From positions 1,426,001 to 1,490,000 of the forward strand of contig CP024912.1 of assembly GCA_002813895.1 (NCBI GenBank): 64,000 nucleotides of DNA, given 5' to 3'. The DNA is from Cyanobacterium sp. HL-69 (GTDB lineage Bacteria > Cyanobacteriota > Cyanobacteriia > Cyanobacteriales > Cyanobacteriaceae). Below the pieces are notes generated by a model that did not search any database, was not told where the DNA came from, and worked only from the letters and a program-made list of their open reading frames with translations. How positions within the stretch are numbered: position 1 is the first letter of the stretch; every line of letters starts with the position of its first letter. This document shows positions 34,661 through 45,000 of the stretch, in pieces. A program made the position numbers and the translations under genes.

Positions 34661-35554
34661 CTACTGAGCCTTAATATTATCAATTACTTCCCGTAAATGG
34701 TCAGGACTAGCATGGTAAACCTCATTGCAAAAATGACAAGTAGCCTCGGCGCCGCCATCGGTGACAATCATATCCTCTAACTCATCCACCCCCAACATTT
34801 TCAAAGCCCCTAACATACGGTCAAAAGAGCAACTACAATCAAACCTAACCATTTGTACTTCGGGGAAAATATGTAAACCAAAATCTCCCAACAAATCATT
34901 AAAAATATCAGTCAAACCTTTACCCTGTCTAAGTAGAGGAGTAAAACCTTTTAATTGCCCTACTCGCTCTTCCAAAGTAGCAATTAAATCCTCATCATGG
35001 GAAGCCTTGGGTAATACCTGCAATAACATTCCCCCAGAAGCCGTTACTCCATCTTTGCCCACAAATACTCCCACCAATAAAGCCGAGGCGGTTTGCTCAG
35101 AATTGACTAAATAACTGGCGATGTCTTCCCCTACTTCCCCAGATACAAGCTCAACGGTACTAGAATAGGGATAACCATACCCCACGTCTTTGATTACATA
35201 CAAAAAACCTTCATTACCTACGGCCTTGCCAACATCTAATTTTCCCATGGCATTGGGAGGTAATTCTACTGAAGGATTAGCCACATAACCTCTCACTGTG
35301 CCATCCATCCCTGCATCAACTAAAATGCCTCCTAGAGGGCCATTTCCCTTAATTTTTATATTAACTCTTGAGCCTTCTTGTTTCATACTAGAAGCCAGTA
35401 ACAACCCTGAAGACATTGCCCTTCCTAGGGCTGCGGTGGCAACATAGGAAAGGTTGTGTCTATCTTTGGCTACTTGCACACTTTTGGTGGTGATTACTCC
35501 TACTGCACGAATACCACCATCGGCGGCGGTTGCTCTAATTAATTGATCTGCCAT
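34661..35554 (-). CDS. hslO: Redox-regulated chaperone Hsp33
   Basis: Hsp33 is a holdase activated when oxidation releases zinc. The 297-residue protein has the N-terminal ATAADGGIRAVGVITT and ALGRAMSSGLLLASSMK, the central GNGPLGGILVDAG, and the four redox-switch cysteines as CxC (DCSCSFDRM) and CxxC (TCHFCNEVY). This C-x-C...C-x2-C arrangement is complete, so redox control should be intact. It converges with prxQ, another oxidative-defence gene, across a palindrome. Confidence 0.95.
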   Translation of the reverse strand: MADQLIRATAADGGIRAVGVITTKSVQVAKDRHNLSYVATAALGRAMSSGLLLASSMKQEGSRVNIKIKGNGPLGGILVDAGMDGTVRGYVANPSVELPPNAMGKLDVGKAVGNEGFLYVIKDVGYGYPYSSTVELVSGEVGEDIASYLVNSEQTASALLVGVFVGKDGVTASGGMLLQVLPKASHDEDLIATLEERVGQLKGFTPLLRQGKGLTDIFNDLLGDFGLHIFPEVQMVRFDCSCSFDRMLGALKMLGVDELEDMIVTDGGAEATCHFCNEVYHASPDHLREVIDNIKAQ

Positions 35555-35928
35555 TTGTTTACATTTCTCAACATTTACTCATTTTATTATCGATTATTGA
35601 CGGGAAAATCGCCAAAAAGATTAAGCTGAAAATAGTTCAAAAATTAGCAGTTGGTTTATTTTTTGATAAAAGTATATTAGTAATTATCCTTTTTTTCTAA
35701 TTTATCTTGTTTTATTGTAGCAGTTATTATTTTTATTGAAATACTATATAAAATGTTTTTTTTTAGTTCATATAATTGAAATGTCAATAACTTATTATAA
35801 AAGCATATTTTAATAAAATCAGGTCAATTATGCTAACAAAGCTATCGTTATCTTGTTATAAATAAATAAGCTATGATGGCTATTTTAAATCTATTTTTTT
35901 GTTTTTTATTAATTTTTAAATCCTTAAA
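35555..35928. promoter_or_regulatory. AT-rich divergent spacer hslO / CPBP protease
   Basis: This 374-bp spacer between divergent genes is made largely of T and A runs. It must contain both promoters, but I find no pair of good -35/-10 boxes or a clear operator. Confidence 0.45.
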
Positions 35929-36513
35929 ATGAGTGATAATCAGAGTAATTTAGAGTCTTTAAGTCGTATTCAAATTTTAGTTTTTATGGGGGTAACGGCG
36001 GTTATTTTTCTTTTAATCGCCCAAATTTGGCATCGGGCAGGATCGATCGCCCTTATCCCTGTACAATTCACTGTATCAGCTATAATCACGGGAATATTGT
36101 TAGGAATCGGAGTTTTGTTAGCCAGTGCGCTGTTAAGCAAATTTTGGACTCCCTACCGTGTCAGTGCGGAAAAATATATGAATCTGATTGTATCTCCTCT
36201 CATCATCCCTGATTTAATTTGGGTGGGTTTGTTACCCGGGTTGAGTGAAGAATTATTATTTAGGGGAGTGATGATTCCAGCCTTTGGTTATGGTTATGGT
36301 GCGATCGCCATTTCGAGTATTCTTTTCGGTGTCTTGCATCTCAGCGATGCCCAAAACTGGCATTATGTCCTTTGGGCGACTATCATTGGCTCTATTCTCG
36401 GATATAGCGCCTATGCCACCGATAATCTTTTAGTACCCATCACCGCCCATATCCTAGTTAATTTTAGCTCTAGTTTAATCTGGAAATTGAACCAAAATCG
36501 AGAGTTACAATAA
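35929..36513 (+). CDS. CPBP family intramembrane metalloprotease
   Basis: This CAAX-protease/bacteriocin-processing (CPBP, Abi) family membrane protein has 194 residues and five or six helices. All three family motifs are intact: EExxxR in SEELLFRG, FxxxH in FGVLHL and HxxxN in HILVNF, which bind zinc or hold the catalytic Glu. Cyanobacteria carry many such proteins; substrates are mostly unknown. It is followed 28 bp later by the creatininase-family gene on the same strand and is probably co-transcribed with it. Confidence 0.88.
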   Translation: MSDNQSNLESLSRIQILVFMGVTAVIFLLIAQIWHRAGSIALIPVQFTVSAIITGILLGIGVLLASALLSKFWTPYRVSAEKYMNLIVSPLIIPDLIWVGLLPGLSEELLFRGVMIPAFGYGYGAIAISSILFGVLHLSDAQNWHYVLWATIIGSILGYSAYATDNLLVPITAHILVNFSSSLIWKLNQNRELQ

Positions 36514-36541
36514 AGAATAGAATAACAACCATAAATTGAGA

Positions 36542-37282
36542 ATGCAACTACATCAATCTACTTGGCAAGAAGTCGAAACATATTTATCCCAATCTAAAGG
36601 TATTATTATTCCTATTGGCTCCACTGAGCAACACGGGCCCACAGGATTAATAGGCACCGATGCCATTTGTGCGGAAAAAATAGCTGACGGGGTAGGCAAA
36701 GAAGCCTCCGCCATGGTAGCGCCCACCATCAATGTAGGCATGGCATTACATCATACCGCCTTCCCCGGCACCATTAGCCTACGCCCTAGCACCCTCATTT
36801 TGTACGTCAAAGACTATCTAACATCCCTTGTAAGGGCTGGGTTTCAGAGTTTCTTTTTCATTAATGGCCATGGGGGTAATATCGCCACCCTCAAAGCAAC
36901 TTTTTCTGAGTGTTATAATCATTTTGCCACCCTCAATATTCCAGACCATGAAAATATAAAATGTACTGTAGCTAATTGGTTCATGGTTCGGGATGTATAT
37001 ATGTTAGCAAAAGAATTGTATGGCGATCAAGAAGGTTCTCACGCTACCCCCTCAGAAGTGGCCCTAACCCAGTTTGTTTACCCCGATATGATAAAGACAG
37101 CCCCCTTAGAAAAAGACGTGGCAAAAGGGCATCCTATTTATGGAGCGAGTAATTTTCGCAGGTGCTACCCTGATGGTAGAATGGGATCAAATCCTAGTTT
37201 AGCAACACCAGAACATGGTCAAAGATTTTATGAGTTAGCGGTTAAAAGTTTAAATCAAAGTTATCTCGAATTTATTAGTTAA
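36542..37282 (+). CDS. Creatininase family protein
   Basis: This metal-dependent amidohydrolase-fold protein has the motifs PIGSTEQHGPTGLIGTDA near the N-terminus, GMALHHTAFPGTISL and FFINGHGGNIATLK, which carry the conserved Glu, His and Asp metal ligands. At 246 residues it is typical. Known family members cleave creatinine, formamidopyrimidine intermediates or mycofactocin precursors; the cyanobacterial substrate is unknown. I start at ATG 36542, as the alternative TTG two codons earlier has no support. The Nit1-like amidase follows 39 bp later, so two C-N hydrolases sit together. Confidence 0.85.
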   Translation: MQLHQSTWQEVETYLSQSKGIIIPIGSTEQHGPTGLIGTDAICAEKIADGVGKEASAMVAPTINVGMALHHTAFPGTISLRPSTLILYVKDYLTSLVRAGFQSFFFINGHGGNIATLKATFSECYNHFATLNIPDHENIKCTVANWFMVRDVYMLAKELYGDQEGSHATPSEVALTQFVYPDMIKTAPLEKDVAKGHPIYGASNFRRCYPDGRMGSNPSLATPEHGQRFYELAVKSLNQSYLEFIS

Positions 37283-37321
37283 ACAGGTTTGGGTAGGTTA
37301 ATTTTTTAGATTTAAGTATAA

Positions 37322-38140
37322 ATGAAATCATATTTGGCGGCGGCAGTTTGCATGACAAGCACTCCTGATGTGGAGGCAAATCTCAATCAGGCAGAAGAGT
37401 TAATCGAGTTGGCAGTTAATCAGGGGGCGAAGTTGATTGGCTTGCCTGAAAATTTCTCTTTTTTAGGTAGAGATGAAGAAAAAATTGCCCAAGTGGAAAC
37501 TATTGCCACCAAAAGCGAAAAGTTTTTGATTCGTATGGCCCAGCGTTTTCAGGTTACTATCCTTGGGGGTGGTTTTCCTACTCCCCTTGAGGGCGATCGC
37601 ACTAAGGCATATAATACAGCTATGCTAGTGGATGCTAACGGTACGGCATTGGGCTGTTATCACAAGACACACCTATTCGATGTCAATGTACCTGATGGTA
37701 ACAATTATCAAGAATCAAAAACCGTCATGGCAGGGGATGACTTACCCCCCGTATGTGGCACTGAAGACTTAGGAAAAATAGGGCTTTCCATCTGTTACGA
37801 TGTTCGTTTTCCCGAGGTGTTTCGTCACCTTTCCCGTCAAGGGGCAGAAGTTATGTTTATTCCTGCGGCCTTTACTGCCTATACTGGAAAAGACCATTGG
37901 CAGGTATTATTACAAGCAAGGGCCATCGAAAATACTTGTTATGTGGTAGCCCCAGCCCAAACAGGAAATCATTATGCCCGTCGTTGTAGCCATGGCCATG
38001 CGGTAATAGTAGATCCTTGGGGTAGTATAATCGCTAGTACCGGCTCTCAAATTGGGGTTGCCATCGGTGAGATTAATCCTCAGCGTTTACAACAGGTGCG
38101 TTTACAGATGCCTAGTTTACAACATCGGGTTTTTAGTTAA
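37322..38140 (+). CDS. Carbon-nitrogen hydrolase, Nit1-like (deaminated glutathione amidase type)
   Basis: This nitrilase-superfamily amidase has the Glu-Lys-Cys triad in GLPENFSFLG, CYHKTHLFDV and LSICYDVRFPE. The motif context (FSFLG, HLFDVNVPDG, RHLSRQGAEVMFIPAAFT) fits the Nit1/omega-amidase branch, which repairs deaminated glutathione. The 272-residue length is normal. The assignment to deaminated glutathione rather than another omega-amide is inference from branch resemblance. It probably forms one unit with the creatininase gene and the small membrane-protein gene that starts 7 bp after its stop. Confidence 0.88.
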   Translation: MKSYLAAAVCMTSTPDVEANLNQAEELIELAVNQGAKLIGLPENFSFLGRDEEKIAQVETIATKSEKFLIRMAQRFQVTILGGGFPTPLEGDRTKAYNTAMLVDANGTALGCYHKTHLFDVNVPDGNNYQESKTVMAGDDLPPVCGTEDLGKIGLSICYDVRFPEVFRHLSRQGAEVMFIPAAFTAYTGKDHWQVLLQARAIENTCYVVAPAQTGNHYARRCSHGHAVIVDPWGSIIASTGSQIGVAIGEINPQRLQQVRLQMPSLQHRVFS

Positions 38141-38147
38141 CCTCAGT

Positions 38148-38342
38148 ATGTCCGTAAAAATTTTAGAAGGAATTAATCTAGGACAAAAAATAAATACCCG
38201 TTGGCTATTTGTCATAACCTTTGCGATCGCTTCTGCCAGTGCATTAGGTACATTAGGGGTAGTATTATTAACATGGATAGCCCTTACCACCCTCAACCAT
38301 CAACTAAAAATAGAGATTATCAATAGTCACCGCAAAAAATAG
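38148..38342 (+). CDS. Small single-pass membrane protein
   Basis: This 64-residue protein has a short hydrophilic N-terminus (MSVKILEGINLGQKINTR) and one long membrane helix (WLFVITFAIASASALGTLGV and VLLTWIAL following), ending in a basic tail SHRKK. ATG 38148 lies 7 bp after the nit1 stop; the longer frame upstream runs inside nit1 and is not used. No family is recognised. It is likely co-translated with the amidase gene. It is directly followed by a dispersed repeat. Confidence 0.6.
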   Translation: MSVKILEGINLGQKINTRWLFVITFAIASASALGTLGVVLLTWIALTTLNHQLKIEIINSHRKK

Positions 38343-38473
38343 GCGTTGCTTAATTAACGAGATGAAACATAGTTAAAGCACAATAAGCATTTGATGACGT
38401 TCAAAATATGATTACTATTGCCCGTTGCCCATTCCCCACCTTCATGACTCACTTTTTCACCAACTCCTAATTA
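38343..38473. repeat. Dispersed intergenic repeat, copy C
   Basis: It begins GCGTTGCTTAATTAACGAGATGAA after the small-protein stop, then has ATTACTATTGCCCGTTGCCC, CCCCACCTTCATGAC and CACTTTTTCACCAACTCCTA followed by ATTA. The final TTA (38471-38473) is the stop codon of asd read on the minus strand, so the repeat end and the gene end coincide. Confidence 0.65.
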
Positions 38474-39493
38474 CTTTCCAAGCCAGTTTTTCTCCATTAA
38501 CAACTCCGCAATTTGTACCGCATTAAGGGCAGCCCCCTTACGAATTTGATCACCGCATAACCATAACTCAATATTATTAGAGCTAGATATATCTTGACGG
38601 ATTCTGCCCACCAATACATCATCCTTACCCGTCGCATCTATGGGCATAGGGAAATAATTATTCGCCCAATCATCCACCAAAGTTACTCCCTCAGCTTCAC
38701 CAATAGCTTTTTTAGCCTCATCCACCGCAAAAGGTTGTTCAAACTCTAAATTAATCGCCTCCGAGTGCGCTCGTAAAACAGGCACACGAATACAAGTAGC
38801 ACTAATGCGAATACCGCTATCGCCAAAAATCTTTCTAGTTTCATTAACCATCTTCATCTCCTCCTCACAGTAATGATTATCGAGGATAGGGGAATTGTGA
38901 GGAAATAAATTAAAAGCGAGGGGATAAGGCAATATTTCAGGTTTAGGGGTTTGCCCATCCAGAATAGCTTGAGCTTGATTTTTCACCTCCTCCATTGCCA
39001 TCGCCCCTGCCCCACTAGCAGACTGATAGGTGGATACAATAATCCGTTTAATGGGTTGAATTAAATGTAAAGGATAAATAGCAACCCCCATCAAAATAGT
39101 TGTACAGTTAGGGTTTGCAATAATTCCTTGATGTTTTTGGGCATCATGGGGATTAATTTCGGGTACTACCAAAGGCACATTTTCATCCATACGAAAAGCA
39201 CTGGAATTATCAATCATCACCGCCCCAGCATCAACGATCGCCCTTGCCCATTTTTTAGAAGTAGAACCACCCGCAGAAGCCAAGACAATATCCACGTCAT
39301 CAAAGGAATTTTCTGTCACCTCTTCTATGGTTAGGGATTGATCTTTAAATTGAATAGTTTTTCCCGCAGAACGACTAGAAGCAAGGAGTTTCAACCCAGA
39401 TAAAGGGAAATTACGCTCCATTAATAGGTTAATAATTTCCGTTCCTACTGCCCCTGTGGCTCCTAAAATGGCGACTCGAATATTGTTAGACAA
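38471..39493 (-). CDS. asd: Aspartate-semialdehyde dehydrogenase
   Basis: Asd reduces aspartyl phosphate to the semialdehyde, the branch point for lysine/diaminopimelate, threonine and methionine. The 340-residue protein has the NADP loop AILGATGAVGTEII, the active-site cysteine in IANPNCTTILM, the QSASGAGAMAMEE segment and the substrate His in RVPVLRAHSEAI. The start follows a good AGGAGG site. It is not followed by dapA, its frequent partner in cyanobacteria; the 3' end abuts a dispersed repeat. Confidence 0.95.
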   Translation of the reverse strand: MSNNIRVAILGATGAVGTEIINLLMERNFPLSGLKLLASSRSAGKTIQFKDQSLTIEEVTENSFDDVDIVLASAGGSTSKKWARAIVDAGAVMIDNSSAFRMDENVPLVVPEINPHDAQKHQGIIANPNCTTILMGVAIYPLHLIQPIKRIIVSTYQSASGAGAMAMEEVKNQAQAILDGQTPKPEILPYPLAFNLFPHNSPILDNHYCEEEMKMVNETRKIFGDSGIRISATCIRVPVLRAHSEAINLEFEQPFAVDEAKKAIGEAEGVTLVDDWANNYFPMPIDATGKDDVLVGRIRQDISSSNNIELWLCGDQIRKGAALNAVQIAELLMEKNWLGK

Positions 39494-39697
39494 CTATTTT
39501 TCCTCCTTGATGATGATAATTTTTTGTTCTTGACCAAAAAAAGTGTGTTATTTTTAATAATATTACAGTTATGCTGGATAATTATGTCTAAATTTTCTTG
39601 GTTACTAACTAAATAATCTGAAAAATTATTAGGGTGCGCTCTCATAAATGTTAATCCCTAAGAGTTAAGGCACATTGCAAATATCAAAAAATATACG

Positions 39698-39793
39698 ACG
39701 TTGCGTAATCATGGTATGAAATATTATTACCATTCCCCGTTCCCTATTCCCTGTTCCCCACCTTCACGACTTCACTTTCAGCACACCCTAGTT
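39698..39793. repeat. Dispersed intergenic repeat, copy D
   Basis: It reads CGTTGCGTAATCATGGTATG, then AAATATTATTACCATTCCCC, TTCCCTATTCCCTGTTCCCC, ACCTTCACGACTTCACTTTC and AGCACACCCTAGTTA. The last bases run into the ccs1 stop codon (39792-39794, minus strand). It lies between asd and ccs1, both on the minus strand. Confidence 0.7.
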
Positions 39794-41123
39794 ACAAAGA
39801 ATCAATAATAGTAAAAATTTCTCGCTCAAAAGTCACTTGGGCGCGATTAGTTTTCCCCCCAATGAAAGTAGAATCATCTTTTTCCAACACCCACACCTGA
39901 GAGAAAGAAACATAACTCATGACCACTCCCACCATCAAAAGAGCAAAACCAAAGTAAACTATAGGTACTCCAGGATCAGCTTTTATTTGTAAACCCGTAG
40001 AGCCAATTAAGTCCAACACCTTCAGATTAACGCCGTTTACCTCCACAGGCATCCCCGGGCGAGTCGCCCCCACCAATTGCCCTGACATATCATAAATAAA
40101 CATAGTACCCTGTAAGTCTTTGGTAATCAGAGATACTCCATTGCTCATATCAGGGCTAGTAGGTATCCATGTACCCCAGATGCGCCCTGTGCCTTTGGTG
40201 TCTAATTCTGCCATGGGTAGTTGAAAAATAGGGCTATTATTTAATTGTACTTTTACCCCCGAAATGCCCCAACTGGTTTGATAAAAAGTAACTCCTTTGT
40301 ACCTTAAGGGTTCATTAACAAAGATAGTTTTTTTGTCTAATTCTTTGCCTTCTTTATCTACAATAGAAAGGTCAGAATAAAATTGATCTACTGCTCCTTG
40401 AGGGGTATAATCAATTCTGAAATCATTTACTTTTACTGAAAAATCTTGAGGTTTTTTAAGATTAGTTAATGCCCCTGCTTCGATAAAATTTTTGATGGTA
40501 AAGGTTTGTCCTTCGGCGATCATTTCTTGGGCAAAAAATCCTGTAAATGCTCCCCAAATTGCCCCGAGTAAAATAAATATCATCCCTACATGAACTATGA
40601 TAGGGCCTACTCTACCAATTATTCCTTTCTGGGCATATAAACTATTATTATCTTGATTAATTTTATATCCCTTTTTAGTTAAACTATCTTTGATTTCTGT
40701 TAAGCCATTAACTGATAATTCGGCGCTAAGGGTTAATTTATTAAACTCTCTTGGCTGACGATAATATTTCCAGATTTTAGCAGCTTTGAGGGCTGGTAAT
40801 TGACGGCGAAATGTACAAGCAATAAGGCTAGTTCCAAAAAGTACCAAGATAGAAACATACCACCATGTAGTATAAACATGATCAAAACCTAAATTGAGTA
40901 ATAATTTCCATGTAAAAAAGCCCCATAACGCAGGATTTTCTGGGTAGTTTTCTTGATAGTAAGATAAGCCTTGATTTTGCTCGATGACAGTGCCACTAAT
41001 GCTAAAAAGTGCGATCGCCAATAACAGTATAATAGCTAATCTTAGGTCAGCCACTACCGCTAGGAGTTTACGGGAAAATTTACCAATTTGACTACTAAGG
41101 GATAAGGACGAAGAAATGCTCAT
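39792..41123 (-). CDS. ccs1: Cytochrome c biogenesis protein Ccs1/ResB
   Basis: Ccs1 (ResB, Ycf44) works with CcsA in system II cytochrome c maturation, keeping and delivering haem to apocytochromes in the thylakoid lumen. The 443-residue protein has N-terminal membrane helices ([37 protein letters not shown]), a third near residue 170 ([20 protein letters not shown]), a large lumenal domain and a last helix ([20 protein letters not shown]). The conserved His in IIVHVGM fits haem ligation. ccsA is not in the window. Confidence 0.93.
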   Translation of the reverse strand: MSISSSLSLSSQIGKFSRKLLAVVADLRLAIILLLAIALFSISGTVIEQNQGLSYYQENYPENPALWGFFTWKLLLNLGFDHVYTTWWYVSILVLFGTSLIACTFRRQLPALKAAKIWKYYRQPREFNKLTLSAELSVNGLTEIKDSLTKKGYKINQDNNSLYAQKGIIGRVGPIIVHVGMIFILLGAIWGAFTGFFAQEMIAEGQTFTIKNFIEAGALTNLKKPQDFSVKVNDFRIDYTPQGAVDQFYSDLSIVDKEGKELDKKTIFVNEPLRYKGVTFYQTSWGISGVKVQLNNSPIFQLPMAELDTKGTGRIWGTWIPTSPDMSNGVSLITKDLQGTMFIYDMSGQLVGATRPGMPVEVNGVNLKVLDLIGSTGLQIKADPGVPIVYFGFALLMVGVVMSYVSFSQVWVLEKDDSTFIGGKTNRAQVTFEREIFTIIDSL

Positions 41124-41241
41124 AAATCAATAGCTTCAAAACTCTCTTAAACATCTAGGATACCACGGGAAGCCATTGCTTTGGGTGAAAACTCTGTGGG
41201 TAAATTTAACAAAATGATGAACAAACAAATACAGACCCTAC

Positions 41242-41247
41242 TATAAT
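41242..41247 (+). promoter_or_regulatory. Likely -10 box of ndhN
   Basis: A perfect TATAAT lies 46 bp before the chosen ndhN ATG (41294). Transcription would start near 41254, leaving too little leader for the alternative ATG at 41264 but enough for 41294. No good -35 box is seen. Confidence 0.45.
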
Positions 41248-41293
41248 CAGATTAGCTAAAAAAATGACATTATTAAGTATTAGTAAAAAAAAT

Positions 41294-41773
41294 ATGCCTT
41301 TATTAACTACAGGAAAAACATTTATTCGTGATTTAGAAAAAACAGGGGCATTAGCAGTATATGCTCCCCTAGAAGGTGGTTTTGAAGGACGTTATCAAAG
41401 AAGATTACGCACCAATGGCTATAATACCATGAACTTTTCTGCCCGAGGATTAGGGGATTTAAGTGCATATTTAATGGGTGTCCATGGGGTACGCCCTGCC
41501 CATTTAGGCAAGAAAAACATCGGGCAAGAAGGTGCTGTGGGGCCTACTTATTTTGTACCACCCATGGCATTATCTCAGGTAGAAAATTTACCACCCAAGT
41601 CCAAGGGTTTAGTTTTATGGATTATTGAAGGGTTTGTTTTATCCCGTCAGGAGAAAGAATATTTAGCGAATTTGAGTAAAATTGAACCTAAAATTAAAGT
41701 AATTTTGGAATTAGGGGGAGAGCGTTATTTCCGTTGGCAACCTCTTTCTGATGTCATTTCCACTGTTGCTTAA
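41294..41773 (+). CDS. ndhN: NAD(P)H-quinone oxidoreductase subunit N
   Basis: NdhN is a peripheral subunit specific to cyanobacterial/plastid NDH-1, which drives cyclic electron flow, respiration and CO2 uptake. The sequence MPLLTTGKTFIRDLEKTGAL, GGFEGRYQRRLRTNGYNT, FSARGLGDLSAYLMGVHGVR and GGERYFRWQPLSDVI matches the family closely. I prefer ATG 41294 (159 residues), where the family normally begins, over ATG 41264, which adds ten residues and lies only about 10 nt after the predicted transcription start. Confidence 0.95.
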   Translation: MPLLTTGKTFIRDLEKTGALAVYAPLEGGFEGRYQRRLRTNGYNTMNFSARGLGDLSAYLMGVHGVRPAHLGKKNIGQEGAVGPTYFVPPMALSQVENLPPKSKGLVLWIIEGFVLSRQEKEYLANLSKIEPKIKVILELGGERYFRWQPLSDVISTVA

Positions 41774-41791
41774 TTTTTTTTCAGCTAGAGG

Positions 41792-41811
41792 CAAGGGGTT
41801 TAAACCCCTTG
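41792..41811. repeat. 20-bp perfect palindrome CAAGGGGTTTAAACCCCTTG, copy 2
   Basis: It is identical to the palindrome behind prxQ at 34586, here 18 bp after the ndhN stop. Two identical 20-mers at different gene ends suggest a dispersed element that may double as a terminator. Confidence 0.8.
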
Positions 41812-41842
41812 TTAGATAGATAGAGTTTGACCACAAAATGTA

Positions 41843-41940
41843 GTCGTGAAGGTGTACAAAAGGTAATAATTAATTGTTGAGACTATTCCCCATTCCCCGC
41901 CCCAACCACAGCACTTTTTCACCATAGCCTAATTGCTTAT
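41843..41940. repeat. Dispersed intergenic repeat, copy E
   Basis: This is a degenerate copy: GTCGTGAAGGTGTACAAAAG, ATTCCCCATTCCCCGCCCCA and GCACTTTTTCACCATAGCCT followed by AATTGCTTA. It keeps the CCCCATTCCCC and CACTTTTTCA-CCTAATT parts of copies C and D. It lies between ndhN and valS. Confidence 0.5.
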
Positions 41941-42022
41941 ATGTTCAAGATATGGCAAAATCAACACAAAGAGAAAAGATTAATAAATAAGTGCGATCGC
42001 ACCTAGCAAAGAGAAGAAATCA

Positions 42023-45000
42023 ATGACTGGCATAGACATTAACTTACCCCCCCAGTATGAAGCCCAACAAACAGAAGCAAAATGGCAAAAATATTGGGAA
42101 GAAAATGAAACCTTCGAAGCAAATCCAGAAAAAAAAGGCGAACCCTATGCCATAGTAATTCCCCCTCCCAACGTAACGGGAAGACTACACATGGGCCATG
42201 CTTTCAACACCTCATTGATTGATACTCTCATTCGCTACCACCGCATGAAGGGTAAAAATACCCTTTGTTTGCCTGGTACTGACCATGCTAGTATTGCGGT
42301 ACAGACTATTATTGAAAAACAACTCAAAGCCAAAGGTAAAACCAGAGACGATTTAGGCAGAGAGAAATTTTTACAGATGGCTTGGGCATGGCGCGAAAAA
42401 TCTGGTGGTGCTATTTATAATCAACTCAAAAGAATGGGTTTGTCTGCCGATTGGAGTCGTCAACGATTTACCCTCGATGAAAAACTCTGTGATTCTGTTA
42501 AAACTGCCTTTGTAAAACTCTACGAAGAAGGCTTGATTTACCGCGGTAAATACATGGTGAATTGGTGTCCCCAATCCCAGTCAGCAGTATCAGATTTAGA
42601 GGTGGAAAATAAAGAGGTTAACGGCAGTCTTTGGCATTTTCGTTACCCCCTCACCGATGGCAGTGGTTTTGTGGAAGTAGCTACCACTCGCCCCGAAACC
42701 ATGTTAGGAGATACGGCTGTTGCGGTTAACCCCACCGATGAGCGCTACCAAGACATTATCGGTAAAACTCTTACTCTGCCCCTTGTGGGGCGAGAAATCC
42801 CCATCATTGCCGATGAATATGTAGATCCCACCTTTGGCACGGGATGTGTTAAAGTTACACCAGCCCATGACCCTAATGATTTTGCCATGGGGAAACGTCA
42901 TGATCTCCCTTTCATAAATATTCTTAACAAAGATGGCTCCATTAATGAAAATGGGGGAGAATATCAAGGGCAAGATAGATTTGTGGCTAGAAAAAATGTC
43001 GTTAAGGCTATTGATGAGGCAGATTGTTTAGTAAAAGTGGAAGCCTATAGTCATAGTGTACCCTATAGCGATCGCGGCAAAGTACCCGTTGAGCCTTTGT
43101 TATCTACTCAATGGTATGTAAAAATTAAACCCCTTGCCCAAGAAGCCCTCAAGGAATTAGACGATGATAAATCTCCCTTGTTTGTGCCTGAAAGGTGGGA
43201 AAAAGTATATCGTGATTGGTTAGTAAAAATTGAAGATTGGTGTATTTCTCGTCAGTTGTGGTGGGGGCATCAAATTCCCGCTTGGTATGTGGTGAGTGAA
43301 ACTAATGGGGAAATTAGTGATGATACTCCCTTTGTGGTTGCCCATGATGAGAGTGAAGCCCAACTAAAGGCGATCGCCCTTTACGGGGAAGATGCTAAAA
43401 TAATTCAAGATCCCGACGTATTGGATACGTGGTTTTCCTCGGGATTATGGCCATTTTCTACCATGGGTTGGCCCGAAGAAACCCCCGACTTAGCCACCTA
43501 TTACCCCAACGCCACCATGGTGACAGGGTTTGATATTATCTTTTTCTGGGTAGCCCGTATGACAATGATGTCAAAACACTTTACTGGGGAAATTCCTTTT
43601 AAAGATGTCTATATCCATGGTTTAGTAAGGGATGAAAACGGCAAAAAAATGTCCAAATCCGCCAACAATGGCATAGATCCTTTATTATTAAGTGATAGAT
43701 ATGGCACCGATGCCCTTCGTTATACCCTCATCCGTGAAGTGGCAGGGGCTGGGCAAGACATCAGCTTACAGTATAACCGTGATACTGACGAATCAGAATC
43801 CGTGGAAGCATCCCGCAACTTTGCCAACAAACTTTGGAATGCTGCCCGATTTGTCTTAATGAATTTGGATGGTAAAACCCCCCAAGATTTGGATTATCCT
43901 TCCCTAACTCAATTAGAAATGAGTGACAGATGGATTCTCTCTCGTTTTAATCAAGTAATTAAACAAACTGACGAATATTTAGATAATTACGGTTTAGGGG
44001 AAGCTGCTAAGGGATTATATGAATTTATCTGGGGTGATTTCTGTGACTGGTATATTGAGTTAGTTAAAACTCGCCTCAGACAAGACGCTGATTCTCCTTC
44101 CCGTATAGTTGTCCAACAAACCCTTGCCTATGTATTGGAAGGTATCCTCAAATTATTACATCCTTTCATGCCCCACATTACCGAGGAAATTTGGCATACC
44201 CTCACCCAAACCGAAGAAGGTAGTCTCGCCTTACAATCTTATCCTATGGTAGATGAGTTGTTAAATTTCTCTTCCGTGGTAGCAATAAACACCACCAAAG
44301 AAGAGTTAATTATTGATTTAAGCGACTCTAGGGAATTTTCCACCGATAACCCTACCATCGTAAAAGTAGGTAATCAGTTGATTAATTTATTAGACCAATT
44401 ACCAGAGCAATTTAGTTCTATCATAAAAAGGTATAAGCAACCCCTGACTCTATTGTTAGTTATCTTTTTAACTTTGGTAGTCTTACAGTTAGTGGTTTCT
44501 GTTTCCAATGCCATCTATGAGTTTCCCCTTCTTGCCCCTGTGTTGAGGTTAGTGGGTTTAAGTTATTCTGGTTGGTTTATCTATCGTAACTTGGTGTTTG
44601 TGGAAACCAGAAAGGATACTTTTAGACGTTTGAATGGTTTAAAACAAGAGATTTTTGGCTCTAAAAATGTTGCTGCTTCTTTGCAACAACCTAGTCAAGA
44701 AAAATTCATTGCCCCTGTTGCTATGAATAGTCTCATTTCTGAAGATTTAGAGACAAGTTTTACTTTACTTTTTGAAACTATCCGCGCCATTCGTAATTTA
44801 CGGGCGGAGGCAGAAATCAAACCAGGGGCACAAGTTTCTGTGATTCTTCAATCGGATAGTGAGGACGAAAGAAAGATTTTGGAAAATACTCGCCCTTACA
44901 TTGAGGGTTTAGCGAAGGTGGAGAATCTCTCTATCATAGATAGTCTAACTCAAGAAGTGCCAAAGGCGATCGCCTCGGTGGTTGGTACAATCCAAGTCTT

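Noticed and set aside
39463-39645. 60-codon frame overlapping the asd start on the minus strand
   Set aside because: It overlaps the asd 5' end and its ribosome binding site in another frame and shows no protein features.
41264-41293. Earlier ATG of ndhN
   Set aside because: It lies only about 10 nt after the predicted transcription start and adds ten residues absent from the family; ATG 41294 is preferred.
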